From contig NC_045441.1 in the NCBI RefSeq assembly GCF_002776525.5, forward strand, positions 126,693,114 to 126,757,113: DNA of 64,000 nucleotides, written 5' to 3'. Made by a program: the position numbers and the translations under genes. Shown one piece after another: positions 11,456-24,300 of this stretch (position 1 is the stretch's first letter; each line of letters begins with the position of its first letter). The stretch comes from Piliocolobus tephrosceles. Its lineage: Eukaryota > Chordata > Mammalia > Primates > Cercopithecidae. The notes below the pieces were generated by a model. The model worked only from the letters and a program-made list of their open reading frames with translations, ran no database searches and was not told the DNA's origin.

Positions 11456-12178
11456 ATCATCTTGGAAATTGATAGTGCTTTCCTAAATATCCCTCTATTT
11501 TCCTTAATGAAACATTATGAAAACATAATTATGGACAGACCTAGTATCTATTATAAGTTTAGGCAGGAAATTGATACTTATAAACTAGAATCATATACCT
11601 GTTTAATCTTTTTCTAAGATAAATAATACTTTGGGTTTAGTCTTATAACTAATTAGAAAAATTGACCAAAACTTGGAACTGGCAAAAAGGAGCTTGAATG
11701 TCCTTATAATGTCATACTAAAATAGTGTTTCACAGACCTATCTAAGAATTGTGTAACTGTAGGTTAACATAGATTTCTGTCCTATAGAGACACAAATGTC
11801 AAGAAGAGATGATTGCTTTAAAGTTTATAGTTTTATTCTCTCATAGGACTTTGATCAGTTTTGCATCAAATTTAAAAAAATTATTTCAATATGAAATACA
11901 TAATTCTTTTTCTCTAGTTCTGATAAATCAGCTTTACTATCTTGCAGGTTCCCTCATTAAAGAGCTAAGCAAATTTTTTGACATGTATTCATTCTATATT
12001 TGTATGAGTCATGCTTCTTGAAAATACTAGATCATTCGTTTATTGAACACTACTTCATATACAACTCATAATGAAGCAATCAAAATAAAGAGATAAATGA
12101 GCTAGACTGTGACAGATAAGGTAGAAAGATTGCTCTCAAGAAGTTCACAGTAACACAAAGATGGACGTACTGATGCCT

Positions 12179-12485
12179 CTCTTTTTTTTTTTTTTTTTTT
12201 GTGAGACGGAGTCTCGATCTGTCACCCAGGCTGGAGTGCAGTGGCATGATCTCAGCTCACTGCAAGCTCCGCCTCCTGGGTTCACACCATTCTCCTGCCT
12301 CAGCCTTCCGTGTAGCTGGAACTACAGGCACCCGCCACCATGCCTGGCTAATTTTTTGTATTTTTAGTAGAGATGGCGTTTCACCATGTTAGACAGGATG
12401 GTCTCAATCTCCTGACCTCATGATCCACCCGCCTCAGCCTCCCAAAGTGCTGGGATTACAGGCATGAGCCACTGCACCAGGCCCA
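12179..12485 (-). mobile_element. Alu SINE, reverse orientation
   Basis: T-rich head followed by the complement of a complete Alu. An 11-base target duplication tactgatgcct lies at 12168-12178 and 12486-12496. Confidence 0.94.
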
Positions 12486-12499
12486 TACTGATGCCTTTC

Positions 12500-12700
12500 T
12501 ATGTGCCATGCCTGAGTCCTTTAATGAATTATTTTATTAAACTTTAAAACATTCTCTGTAAAATAGATACTAATGTAATTTTCATTTCCATCTTATAGAT
12601 AAGGAAACAGAGAACTGGAAGGGTAAGTGACCTCCTTAGTATCACATGGCTTACATGACAGAAATGGCATTCAAAAATAGGAATGCCTAACGCCAGTGGC
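12500..12700 (-). repeat. MIR SINE relic
   Basis: The reverse-complement MIR core is visible: catcttatagataaggaaacagagaactgg, then agtgacctccttagtatcacatgg. Confidence 0.6.
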
Positions 12701-14195
12701 CAACCCCTTAACTGCTAAGGTGTAGGGAGCCTTTAAATAAAGAACTCAACCCCCTTCTGGATACGGACAGACACTCCTGGAAGCAGTGGCATGTGATTTT
12801 TAGAACCTGTGGAGATGAAGAAACCTTACACATTGCTTAATCAAATTCGGTGAACTTGAAGATTGATAAACTGAGGTGCAAAAAAACCAGGTAATTTTCT
12901 CAAGACTAAATGATTAGAAGTGTCAGAGTCATGGTAACATTGGTTCTCCTGACTTCCATCTAAAATTCTTTCTCCTCCACAAAGATGACTTCCCAGGGTA
13001 TAAAACTTGCTCATCTACCAATTATGTCTAAAATTGTGTTTATCTTCTAAAAAGGCAGACCACACAGTTCACCCCATGTGGTAACTAAAAATCCAGACCT
13101 ATAAATGTCAAAAAGTCTATCCATTTCCCTAAACTGGGAAACTTGCTCCGAGACAGACCCTTAGATTCTGACCCAGAGCTTCTTTTGTCTCTTCTTTTAC
13201 ACGCAATACCAACAAAGCTTGCTACTGAAGTCCAAACAAAAATGCCTGATGCTAAATTAGTTCTGATGTTTGTACTTGACATTGTTTCTGCACTGCTAAA
13301 AGCACAAATTAAACACAGTAAAAGTAGACAGTTCTAATAAACTCCAAGAAGGGGTCTTAAAGGCCATAGAAAGGACATAAACACTCAGAAAAAGCCCACC
13401 ATCTGGGATCACCAACTGCAGAAACAGTAGCCCTGAATAGAGCCAGACTCACAGACCCACAAGAGAACTTAGTAGAAATCTAATTCACCACTCCTTCCAA
13501 TTAAGGAAGAAGAAGGCATTCTCTTTAAAGCTTCTCTAAGAGACGATCATTCAACCTCTCCTTTATGATTTGTACTTACAAGTCAGCCCATTTTCTTTGA
13601 GGCAGATTTAAATTAGACATTTTTCTTATGCTCGCTTGAAATATGTCTCTCTATTCTGGGTAAAGAAAATGCTATGAGTTTACACTTTCAATATCCCATT
13701 TCACTCAGACATAACAATGATAGAAAAGAAAAAAGGAAAAAAAAAAGACACAGCTTCAAAGGGCCAGAAATAAATACAAAGTGGCAGAGCTGGGGTAAAA
13801 GCTTGCATCAGCTTGGCTCCTGGTCTTGCAAACAACAGAGGAAGCCAGGATGTTGCCTTTTGGAGAAACAAAAGTGCCTCCCCTACCAACAGCAAGCTGT
13901 CCTGGAGCGAGGCTCCCTCAGCAGGAGGAAGAAAGGAGGGCAGAACGTGAAAACCAGTCTAAGGTCATGGCCCACAGAAAGGTGAGACCTGCTAGGGCTG
14001 AAAGAAGCCCAGAAAGCCTCACTCTGGTAAGTGCTCGACCTGACTTCCCACAAGCCCAATGACATACACCTGTCATCTCCCTAGGCTAGAGTCATAAGAA
14101 TCTATAGAAAAACCCAGCTGTCATCTGAAAGTCCTGAAAACAATTCAATATTACTAGAAACCAAAGTGATTCAGAGATAGAAAAGTAAAATCAAA

Positions 14196-14595
14196 NNNNN
14201 NNNNNNNNNNNNNNNNNNNNNNNNNNNNNNNNNNNNNNNNNNNNNNNNNNNNNNNNNNNNNNNNNNNNNNNNNNNNNNNNNNNNNNNNNNNNNNNNNNNN
14301 NNNNNNNNNNNNNNNNNNNNNNNNNNNNNNNNNNNNNNNNNNNNNNNNNNNNNNNNNNNNNNNNNNNNNNNNNNNNNNNNNNNNNNNNNNNNNNNNNNNN
14401 NNNNNNNNNNNNNNNNNNNNNNNNNNNNNNNNNNNNNNNNNNNNNNNNNNNNNNNNNNNNNNNNNNNNNNNNNNNNNNNNNNNNNNNNNNNNNNNNNNNN
14501 NNNNNNNNNNNNNNNNNNNNNNNNNNNNNNNNNNNNNNNNNNNNNNNNNNNNNNNNNNNNNNNNNNNNNNNNNNNNNNNNNNNNNNNNNNNNNNN
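14196..14595. other. Assembly gap, 400 N
   Basis: 400 unresolved bases. The sequence on the right resumes inside a reverse-oriented Alu, so the gap probably hides at least that Alu's T-rich end. Confidence 0.99.
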
Positions 14596-14788
14596 GGCTC
14601 AAGTCATTCTCCAGCCTCAGACTCCCTAGCAGCTAGGACTACAGGTGCAAGTCACCACACCTGGCTAATTTTTGCATTTTTTTTGTAGAGACGTTGCCAT
14701 GTTGCCCAGGCTGGTCTCAAACTCCTGAGCTCAAAGTGATCCACCCACCAAAGTGCTGGGATTACAGGCATGAGCCACGGCGCCCAGC
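14596..14788 (-). mobile_element. Alu SINE, partial, cut by assembly gap
   Basis: Reverse Alu sequence from ggctcaagtcattctccagcc to tgagccacggcgcccagc. Only the part nearer the Alu 5' end is resolved. Confidence 0.9.
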
Positions 14789-15394
14789 TGATGCTGTCTT
14801 CTAACAGCCCTCATTCAAATCTTCTACGCTGTGTTCCTGTTTGTTGTCTCAGAGAAGGTTGTCAGGAGTTCTCCTGATACTGAACTATGATTCCTCACAA
14901 AGGCAGAGTCGACAGGGTGCCTGGATTTCTCACCATCTCTTCTCCTTTTACCCTTGGTCTATGCAGAAAAGGACAAGTACACAGGGTGTGAATGTAAAGG
15001 TGCTTTGCCTCTCATCAATCGATTTGCTTTATGAACCAGATAGATTCTGTCTCCTTTTTTCTGTAGCCAAATGATCAAATATGTCATTGTCTCCTGAATA
15101 TAAGCAGAAAATCTTGCATTTCATCATTCCATCACCCTTGGAGTCATCAAAGGCCTCCTGCCTTTCACAGCACAGATTTTATTTTGTCTTGAAATTCTTC
15201 CACAGACTACTGACATTAGGCTAATAGTTCTCTGGCTGAGGTGGGTCTATATCGCCCCTCCACAGCTCCCGAATAGTTTTTCTCAGCCAGCAGCTCTATC
15301 AGCACTCCCCAACAGCCGGTGTCCCCGGAAGACAGCAGAGCGCAGAAGTGTGGGGCACTGAGCGGCAGGGAGCTCAGCCCCACCACAAACTGGC

Positions 15395-15545
15395 TGGTGA
15401 GTTTAGGCAAGTCATTTAATCTCTCCAAGCTCCTCTCACATCTGTATAGCAAAAGTAATAATAATGCCTGTCTTTTAGAGTTGTTTCATCAACTCATGTG
15501 TAGACACTGCTTAGCTAGTGCCTGACAAACAGGAAATGCTAAACT
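15395..15545 (+). repeat. MIR SINE relic
   Basis: Core resemblance: tttaggcaagtcatttaatctctccaagc, gcaaaagtaataataatgcctg, tgcctgacaaacaggaaatgc. Confidence 0.55.
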
Positions 15546-17302
15546 AACATTAGCTACTGTGACTCAGCTAGATTTTTCTTCCTCTTTTCTCACTTCATCA
15601 ACAAAGGCCCGGTTTCCTAGAAGCAAAATGTCCTCTTCCCATTTCTCCACTTAAAGTTGAGCCCTGAGTTTGCAAATCAGCCCCACCTTTGGCTGCCATC
15701 AAATCAGGAAGCCTTTCTTTTGCAGACTATAAAGAACAGTAAAAGCAGAGCTGCCCTGAGTAAAAAGGGGCTACAAAAAACAAAATGGAAACAAATACAC
15801 ACTTACAATAGCAGGAGACATAAAAAAAATCTTGGGAAACAATCTGTGTCTTTGTCCTTAGAGAAAAACTTTACAAAAGATCTTAGAGCTGTTACTGGAA
15901 GCTCTGTCTTTACAGTAATCCAGAACCTGTTTCCACCTGAAGTCCATACTGCACATTGAAAGGTTCCTGGGCAGGAACTCAGCCACGGCTTTCGTGTTTT
16001 CCCAAATCATCTCCACCAGCTCACCTAGCACCCTTTCAATTAAATTATTGCACTTGGTATATTTTCCACCAGAACTGAAGAAAGTTATCCCGATTGGGTC
16101 TAATGATGTCCCAGCTTGCAAAGCTCTTTCCTTCCTTCCTGGGAAAAGCAGGGCTGACAGATTGAGAACACCAGGTCCTCCGCTTTGTCCCTGAGCAGCC
16201 AAGCACAGCAGCCGCTGGTCAATGCTGCCACCATCTGGCCGTTTTTAGCATTCGTTGTCACTGAATTTTCATTCTGCAGTGTAATAACATGAGGGGTGGC
16301 TGAAGGGTGGAGATGACAGCGAACTGATATTTTCTTCCAACAAAACAGATGCACATTGCACTGCCTTGTAGTACATGCAGGCCAAAAAGTGAAGGACACT
16401 CACTTTGGGAAATCATAAGGAAAAGAAGAGTTTTGCTGAACTCTGAAAGAAAATGACCACACAGTATTGGATGACTGGGGGACCCTTTTGAATATGTGCA
16501 TGATGATTCCTCCTTTTGATACTTTAATGTATGTTTGCACTTAATAAAGCCAACATGTGTTAAAAGAAATGTGCTTAAAATTAGCCCAAAAGAAATCAAG
16601 ATAAAAGTCAGAATATGACCTTTTCTTGAAATAATATAGAATCCACACTGAGGGTACACTGTGTGCTTACTCATGAGAGACTATGAAATATGACTAGGCT
16701 GAGGATGAATGAGGAAAGGGGCTTAGGATGAGAGATTGTCCATATCGATTAAAGGAAAATAATACTTCTTTCTTTGCATTAGCTGTGGTGAGTCAGGGCA
16801 TGGGGATGCCTACCATTTTGGATGTCTTTTCGTCTAGAGAAGCCAATAGAACAAGAAGTAAGCATGAAGTGGATGGCTGGAGTCAATTTAACGTCAGGCC
16901 TTTTGGAAATAATTAAAATGTTTAAAGGTGGACTTGCAGATCCAGCCAAGTTCACCAAAGTCAGGAGCCAGATAGATAGGGACCATAGGTCACACCTTAA
17001 GGAGCCATAATGAGGGTACCTGAGCCTCAGGAGATCAGTTCATGTGCTTGTTAATATTTCAGCAGGGTGACAGCCACTGGGAGTTGAATAGGTGTCAACG
17101 TGGCCAAGGAAGTGAGAAAATACAAATTTATCACATGACCAAGGACAGGTTATTTCTCATTTACAAACATGAAGGTTTGAGATCATTCTTGAGTTAGCTG
17201 AATTTTATTGCAGCCAAGAGATCTGAAAATGGAATCAGACCATCTGACAGCTGTAACTATGAGACATCCTCTGAATTGTGCAAGCCAGTAACAAAGAGAC
17301 TA

Positions 17303-17605
17303 CACCTGCACTGCCCAACGCAGCAGCCATTGGCCACATGTGGTGATCCAGCACTCAAATATAGCTCATCCAAATTGGATGTGCTGCTGCGAGTATAAAA
17401 TGTAGGCTAGATTTTGAAGACTGTACAAATAGAACATAAAATATCTTAATGTTTATAAATTAACACATATTGAAATGATACTATTTTAGATAAATAAAAT
17501 ATATTATAAATTAATTTCACTTGCTTTTTACTTTTTTAAAAGTACCTTCTAGAAAATTCAAAATTGTACAAATGTGGCTTGCATTAAAGTTATCTTGAAC
17601 AATAG
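17303..17605. repeat. Ancient hAT-Charlie-type MITE
   Basis: The ends resemble a family beginning 'cagtgctgtccaatag': cactgcccaacgcagcagccattggccacatgtgg at the left and tacaaatgtggcttgcatt near the right, enclosing a very AT-rich core. Subfamily not assigned. Confidence 0.5.
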
Positions 17606-17762
17606 TCTATATTACTATAATGTTACAGCTATAAGAACCTTAGAGATCTCAATGCATTTCTTTGTAGATTAAGAAAGTCTCAAAAGAGGTTAAGGAACCT
17701 GCCAAAGGTTACTTCCAAGTGCATTATTGGGGAACGTACCCCTCTGCTTCCTCGGGTTTTCT

Positions 17763-18077
17763 TGTTTGTTTGTTTTGTTTTGTTTGTTTGTTTTTGAGAC
17801 AGAATCTTATTGTGTCACCCAGGCTGGAGTGCAGTAGTGCAATCTTGGCTCACTGCAACCTCCACCTCCTGGGTTCAAGTGATTCTCCCACCTCAACCTC
17901 CCAAGCAGCTGGGATTACAGGCATGCACCACCATGCCCAACTAATTTTAGTATTTTTAATAGAGATGGTGTTTCACCAGGTTGGCCAAGCTGGTCTCAAA
18001 CTCCTGACCTCAAGTGATGTGCTCACCTCAGCCTCCCAAAGTGCTGGGATTATAGGCGTGAATCACCACACCTGGCC
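17763..18077 (-). mobile_element. Alu SINE, reverse orientation, older copy
   Basis: Starts with a (TTTG)n-degenerated tail, then ttttgagacagaatcttattgtgtcaccc and a complete reverse Alu to cacacctggcc. The number of differences suggests an old AluS or AluJ. Confidence 0.93.
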
Positions 18078-19436
18078 TTTCATGTAGTTTTTAAATAACA
18101 TACAATTAAAGTAGCTAATATTGAAGCCTAAGAACTTTTTTCCAAAGTAGTGAAAACTTTCTATACCTTAAATAATACTTTCTATATCTTAAATAATACT
18201 CTTTATTTAAACTAATTTGATTATGGGGTAATACAGCCTCATCCTAGTCAGTCAAAAATATTTCTGATTTCTCCCTGAGCTTTGTCACTTTACTGGCAGC
18301 ATTCTGCCAGCTTCTACAGTGATAGATGTGCTCACTGACTAAAGGCTAAATACCTTATGTCAAATATATACCTGAATTCAGAATTATACTCCGCTTGCCT
18401 AAAGCCAGCAGTTTTCGTCATGAATTCCTCAGGCCGTTTCCTCTATATAAACTCTGCCTTCAATCACAATTAAAAGTTTCATTTTCTAAACTCACAAAAC
18501 AAAAAAATATCAATCACATACCATGATAAACATTTCATATACCCCAAGTTTTTCACAAAACATCTTATTCTAACAAGGTAAACTAAACTTGGGTTTACAG
18601 AAGGTACAAGATGAGCAAAGTCTGGATTCTGAGTATTTTAACTACAGATGTTACCACTGACAAAAATAATTAGTTTAAATGCACTAACTCTAGGGTAAAC
18701 GTACCACTTTTATTTTAGGCATGCTGAATGCAAGTGGCCATGGGGCACCCAAGTGTAAATGACTAGTACATTTGTGAATTACATCACACGAGGTAAAAAC
18801 AGAAGTTAAAATATAGATAATGTCCCTAAGAGGAAAAAGTACCTACCACATTAAAAAAATTAGTTACCCTTATGGAATACTCATAAATTATGGTATCATT
18901 AATGAAGAGTTGCTTGAAAAGACTGGATATGAAAAGTAGAGGTAGGTAGTCTACATGTCAGGAGGCTGACAATGGCATCAGAGAGATCACAGACATTCGA
19001 AACTGTAATGGGATCTGGCCATTAGGGATTAAGATGGTACCAACATTCACTTACTCATTATTCTGGGTTTTGCCCCAAATACTCATTGAAACTGCTTTCT
19101 TGAAACTTCATATGCAATGGTAACTTTTCAGTCTCTCCTTAAAAGTGTTAACTACTGCCTCTTTCTTGAAACTCCTTTTCTGGTTTGTTTACTTGCCAGA
19201 ACAGACTGGTGGTTGTCCTATTCTTCTATTTTTTCATTTATTTTCCTTTTGGACTTTGGCTCAGACCCCATAATTACAGGTTTCACAAGTGTGTGGAATT
19301 GGCTGTCTTTCCTCTTTATCCTTTATTCACTGGAATCCCATACTTTCAAATATTCATCTAATTGCAGAGAATATCTCAATACTACATGACCTAGCACAGT
19401 GTTTCCTCCACATATCTGCTGAGTAAAGAAGGAAGA

Positions 19437-19800
19437 CAGGCAGGCACATGGCTCACACCTGTAATCTCAGCACTCTGGGAGGCCAAGGCGGATGGATCAC
19501 AAGGTCAGGAGATCAAGACCATCCTGGCTAATATGGTGAAACCTCGTCTCTACTAAAAATACAAAAATTAGCCCAGTGTGGTAGCACATGCCTACCGTCC
19601 CAGCTACTCGGGAGGCTGAGGCAAGAGAATTGCTTGAACCTGTTAGGCAGAGGTTGCAGTGAGCTGAGATCGTGCCACTGCACTCCAGCCTGGGTGACAG
19701 AGCCAGACTCCGTCTCAAAAAAAAAAAAAAAAAAAAAAGAAAGAAAGAAAAGAAAAGAATAAAAAAAGAAAAGGAAGAGGAAAGGAGACAGAATGAGGGA
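19437..19800 (+). mobile_element. Alu SINE with extended purine-rich tail
   Basis: A complete Alu (caggcacatggctcacacctg to gactccgtctc) followed by A20 and a long (GAAA)n/(GGGA)n purine tract reaching about 19810. Confidence 0.93.
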
Positions 19801-20854
19801 GGGAGAGGTAGAATGGGAGGTTCCATGGAGAAGGGGAGGCCTGGGAGGTGGAGCATCCAAGGCAACAAAGAAGTCCAAGATCTGGGGATGTTATGCATAG
19901 CTTATGTGAATTTGAGTTAAGAAAGAGGAAGGATGACATCCTCAACTTACCTATTTTTGTCACTGAGGTTTAGAAAAGGAGAAAAGATGTGAGTGACATC
20001 TGAAGTCATATGAGAAGGCAAGTGGATGCTAAAATAAGGAAGATAACTATGGGTATGGTAAAGAATCACAATGAGTTTACCCTTTCATTAAAGACAACTA
20101 AGCTGGGGGATGCCTGAGTTGGAAAGAACACAGTATATCCATCCTCAGAGGGTTCATTTGGATGTAATTCTCACTAAAGAAAGTTGGGAAATTTTGCCCT
20201 AGCACATCCCTTAAATATATCTCCCTAGAACAATAAAGTCAATTGAAAATTGGTATTGTGTGGGAAAAAAATTCCATGGCCAAATAATTTTGAAAACCGT
20301 TGGATTTTAAAAAGTTAAATAGGTTTGGCTTCTTTGCTGTAAGACATTATAATGAATTTTATAAACTAATATTGTGTAATATAAACCTTGAAGAAAGATA
20401 AAGACTATTTGTCCCAACTGAACATTGTTTTTACTCTCCACAGAGTATCTGAAAGACCAATAAAAATCACAGTTCTATTTCATTGTTTTTGCATTTATTG
20501 GTATACAATGTGTATCCAACCCTACATTAAGTGCTTATGTGCTAAGAGAGATAGTATTTGAAGATTTTGTTGCTACCTTTGAAAATAAAACATTCTAATT
20601 AGGGAAATTACAGAAAAGCTAAAGATAGTTCATAATACAGTCGTAGATCCTATGAGATCAGATTCCAAATCCAGAAGAAAAAGAACCAGACAACACAATC
20701 TAAATGTCATGATTCTCAATTCTTTACTTTGTTAAATATATCACTATAAGTAGAGGCCAAATGAAGAAAACAGACGATGCATAATAAACAGGAGAAAATA
20801 TATCCATGATATTAACCTTCAGCCCAATTCCACATTTTTTTCATAAATGAATAC

Positions 20855-21125
20855 AAACATATAGTCAGATAGAAGGAATAAGTTCTAATGTTCAATGGCA
20901 GAGTAGCGTGAGTACAATCAGCAACAATGTATTATATATTTCAAGGTAGCTAGAAAAGAGAACTTGAAATGTTCCCAACACATAGAAATGATAATCTAGG
21001 TAATGGATACCTCCAAACCTTGACATTATACATATAATGTCATATAACAAAATATCACATGTTATGCATACAACAAAATATCACACATAGTCCATACACA
21101 TGTAAAATATATCAACAAAAAAGAA
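20855..21125 (+). mobile_element. L1 3' end fragment
   Basis: Contains agtcagatagaaggaataagttctaatgttc, then gaaatgttcccaacac and atatcaacaaaaaag, the order of an older L1 3' UTR. Confidence 0.7.
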
Positions 21126-21267
21126 TATAAACAGGACCAATGAATAATCTTTAAGGCAAAACAACAGTCAATATTCTGAGTTTTAGTCCCACTAGTAAAA
21201 AAATGTAATAATTCAATTGTGTCCACGTATTTCTCCCTACTGTGACCAAATTATTAAGAGTAAATGG

Positions 21268-21537
21268 TCACGCCTGTAATCCCAGCACTTTGCGAGGCCA
21301 AGGCGGGCAAATCACGAGGTCAGGACATCGAGACCATCCTGGCTAACACGGTGAAACCCATGCTCTACTAAACAATTAGCCAGGCGTGGTGGCAGGCACC
21401 TGCAGTCCCAACTACTCGGGAGGCTGAGGCATAAGAATGGCGTGAACCCAGGAGGTGGAGCTTGCAGTGAGCCGAGATCACACTACTGCACTCCAGCTTG
21501 GGCGACAGAGTGAGACTCTGTCTCGGGGAAAAAAAAG
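21268..21537 (+). mobile_element. Alu SINE, 5'-truncated
   Basis: Begins at cacgcctgtaatcccagcac, lacking the first ~20 Alu bases. It ends gtctcggggaaaaaaaa. It sits about 316 nt downstream (transcript sense) of exon F in antisense orientation to DGKI. Confidence 0.93.
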
Positions 21538-21852
21538 GGAACAGGTCAGCTTATATTTTAAAAGGAATTTATCTATAAGCTTCATTTTAATGATTTGACC
21601 ACATCCCTACTTCATGGCACAGGAAAGAATACAGCACAGTTGAGGGAGTGAAGCACACATTAGAACGATCAAGTATGTATTCATAAGGACAACAACAAAG
21701 TCCTTTGTTACTCTTAGGGGCTATGATTCACATGAGAGATCTATGTGTGTTAGGGGATCGGAAAGACTGGGCAATGAATAAAAGAAGTGGCACAAGAAAA
21801 CAATAAGAAAGACAGAATTGGCAGAGAACTGGATTCTCTTTCAGGGACCTAC

Positions 21853-21913
21853 CGTTCCATCCCCACCACAGGCCAGAATTCGCAGATTTGGTACTTTCCT
21901 ATACAATTCAAGC
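21853..21913 (-). CDS. DGKI: DGKI exon F: glycine-rich ATP-binding loop (GGDGT)
   Basis: This is a small 61-nt exon. With two bases from exon E it encodes 21 residues (window 149-169): ALELYRKVPNLRILACGGDGT. The acceptor is ctctacag| and the donor ACG|GTAGGT. ILACGGDGT is the nucleotide-binding glycine-rich loop shared by lipid kinases of this superfamily; in DGKs the loop glycines are needed for activity. The intron falls between GGDGT and the following VGW. Skipping this exon would shift the frame and destroy the ATP site. No long open frame marks it, because the exon is shorter than most chance open frames; it was found by reading the strand for the expected motif between exons E and G. 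Confidence 0.95.
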
Positions 21914-22721
21914 CTGTAGAGGAAATAGAAGAAAAAGTAAACAAAAGAACATTTCACTGGCTAGAGCAGAGAGAAAGCAGAGGACAACATGGGTAGGGGC
22001 GGTGTCCACTGGAGAAATGTATGATCGTGAGGATGACAATGCTATCATAGGTCCCAAGTAACCACAGGAGGAATGACTCCCGCAAGTGGAACAGGTGTAG
22101 GCATCAGACATTATTTTTGAATGAATAATTCAATGTTAGAATTTAAGGGATTTTAGGATGTCCTAGTTTTATTTCCCATAACTTCTATTACATGTCAACA
22201 TTATTTTTCTCATTAGTTTTGACTTCTTTCTCTTTTCCCATCATTTCCTCTTCTCCTTTCCCCAAGAAAATCCTCATTAATTGATAATCAGTAGTCCTTA
22301 TATATCCCCTCTTTAAATTTATTAGCTTTCCCTGGATGTATTTACTTTTTCTAACTTACACTTTCTACTCTTAATCCTAAGAAATCTTTTTTCAGTGAGA
22401 TGGGGAGGCTTCCCCATTATCATTACTATCACATCTACGATTCCATCTAGCCTGTCTCTCAGCTGAGTCACTTACACACCACTTTTACCTCCAACCCGAA
22501 GTGGGAAGATTGACTGATTTTTCTTTATCTCAAACTTCCCTGCTTGAAATAAGATCATTTTGTCTTTCCTCTTGGTTCTCAGGAAAATGCAGTGACACTG
22601 CTCCTGCTAAATCTTTTGCTTAGGTGAAGCTGCGAGAGGTTGTAATTGAGAAAATATCACCTATTTAAATCACAAAATACGGGTTTCTTCTGAAAATATT
22701 TCCTGTCCTACCATGTTCTTT

Positions 22722-22726
22722 TTTTT

Positions 22727-22761
<35 letters not shown>

Positions 22762-23042
22762 AGATGGAGTCTCGCTCTGTCGCCCAGGCTGGAGTGCAGT
22801 GGCCGGATCTCAGCTCACTGCAAGCTCCGCCTCCTGGGTTTACGCCATTCTCCTGCCTCAGCCTCCTGAGTAGCTGGGACTACAGGCGCCCGCCACCTCG
22901 CCCGGCTAGTTTTTTGTATTTTTTAGTAGAGACGGGGTTTCACCATGTTAGCCAGGATGGTCTCCATCTCCTGACCTCGTGATCCACCCGCCTCGGCCTC
23001 CCAAAGTGCTGGGATTACAGGCTTGAGCCACCGTGCCCGGCC
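22722..23042 (-). mobile_element. Young AluY-class copy (Old World monkey AluYRa-like)
   Basis: An almost undamaged reverse Alu with long poly-T and a perfect 15-base target duplication (cctaccatgttcttt at 22707-22721 and 23043-23057). The bases ggccggatctcagctc, cacctcgcccggctagttttttg and caggcttgagccaccg fit the AluYRa group described from macaques and baboons. Confidence 0.95.
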
Positions 23043-23190
23043 CCTACCATGTTCTTTATGGTGACCTCTGAAGTGTCTCTCTAGGGTCTAACTAAAGTGA
23101 TAAAATCTTAAGAAAATAAGCTCCTAAAATGGCACATCCCAGGATAGCAGATTTGCCTTAGCACAATAAAGTATAGAAAATAAATATATG

Positions 23191-23211
23191 GTGTGTGTGT
23201 GTGTGTGTGTA
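23191..23211. repeat. (GT)n microsatellite
   Basis: About ten GT units in the intron between exons E and F. Confidence 0.85.
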
Positions 23212-24127
23212 TTATAGGGACAGAGAGAGAAGAATCTTGCAGCAAACTAAACTGGCAAAGAAATTTATACATTAAGAAAATAACAAATTAATTTTAATAT
23301 TTCCTAATCTCCTACATGCTTAAAGTAAGTAATTTATCCATTTTATACAATAATACTATTTATCTAGAAATCACCTATTCCTCTGACATTGTTACTTATT
23401 AAAAAATAAATGGTATCCTTGTGTTCTAACATTTATCGGATAACATCTGAACTATCCTAGTACATGAATTTAAAACAGGAAGACAGAGAACAGCAGAAGT
23501 GTCCTTGGTCTTTTCCACTGTGTGCCTCTCCACCAAAGGGGAGAAACAGGATATGGGTCACCTACAATCTAGAGTTTGTTTTAAACACTTCTAACAAAAG
23601 CAGGGAATGAGATTTCTGAGACGCTCAGAAAGGGGATTGAGCAGGAATTAATAAGTCTTCCCCACACTTGTGCAGAGTCCTCAGGTATAATCAATTGATT
23701 CTGTCTCTCGTACACACACACTCTTTTCAGTTCAAATGTTCGTAAACAAATATGGCTCCACCCTCCACAGACATACATTTACACTCCCACTAATGTGCAT
23801 CTCCAAAGTTGTACATGAAGAAATAGAAAAACAATGGGTCCTTTCTCAATTCAGATTTGTGGAGAACAGTCTACAGTTACACACATGTAAGTAACAAACA
23901 CACTAGACGTATCCTGAGTTAATAGCTGAGAAGATATGTTTTGAAGGGAACTAAGCCAAGAAAGAGTAGGAGAGAACTTTAGATGAAGTTTTAAAGGAAG
24001 GAGATACAGGTGAGAAAGTAGATGACAGACGGTCAGGAAATACCTCACAAGGTAATCAGATAATGAAGCAGAAAGTGCTCACTTGCCTAAAATACGTATG
24101 GACCATGGAGAATATTTCCAGACTTAC

Positions 24128-24210
24128 GCATCTTTTGGCCCTTCCTGAGAAAGATCAAAGACTTGCCGTGGATTCAGGTACCACATGAACATCTGCAGGA
24201 CTTTGGTTCC
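24128..24210 (-). CDS. DGKI: DGKI exon E: catalytic domain, WYLNPRQVFDLS segment
   Basis: The exon is 83 nt, giving 27 codons plus two bases (window residues 122-148 and the start of 149). It begins GTKVLQMFMWYLNPRQV and ends EGPKD plus GC. The acceptor is preceded by a T-rich tract (ttttttacag|) and the donor is the strong GC|GTAAGT. The split codon is completed by the G at the start of exon F to give Ala. NPRQVFDLS is a hallmark of vertebrate DGK catalytic domains, where the helix after the first nucleotide loop leads into the substrate-binding region. Introns of 9.2 kb (5' side) and 2.2 kb (3' side) flank it, both with Alus close by. Confidence 0.95.
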
Positions 24211-24300
24211 CTGTAAAAAATAAATACACAAAAAGGCAATAATAGGAAGAAATTTCCCACTGCTCATTTAAAATATCAATCCTTTTATTTAAAATAATAC

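Larger units (their letters stand above)
10909..21852 (-). other. DGKI: DGKI intron between exons F and G
   Basis: A 10.9-kb intron with several Alus, MIR relics (about 11205-11455, 12500-12700, 15395-15545), an ancient hAT-type MITE at 17303-17605, an L1 3' end at 20855-21125 and a 400-N assembly gap. The stretches 12970-14195 and 14790-17300 show short open frames on both strands but nothing I recognise as a gene. Confidence 0.7.
21914..24127 (-). other. DGKI: DGKI intron between exons E and F
   Basis: Non-coding. The main content is a young AluY-class copy at 22722-23042 and a (GT)n tract near 23191-23211. The rest looks unique. Confidence 0.75.

Noticed and set aside
13674..14062. Overlapping plus and minus open frames in a slightly GC-richer intron stretch
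   Set aside because: Both strands are open by composition; there are no splice-site pairs and no recognisable domain.
14171..14602. A 143-codon minus-strand open frame
   Set aside because: Nearly all its codons are N; it is an artefact of the gap.
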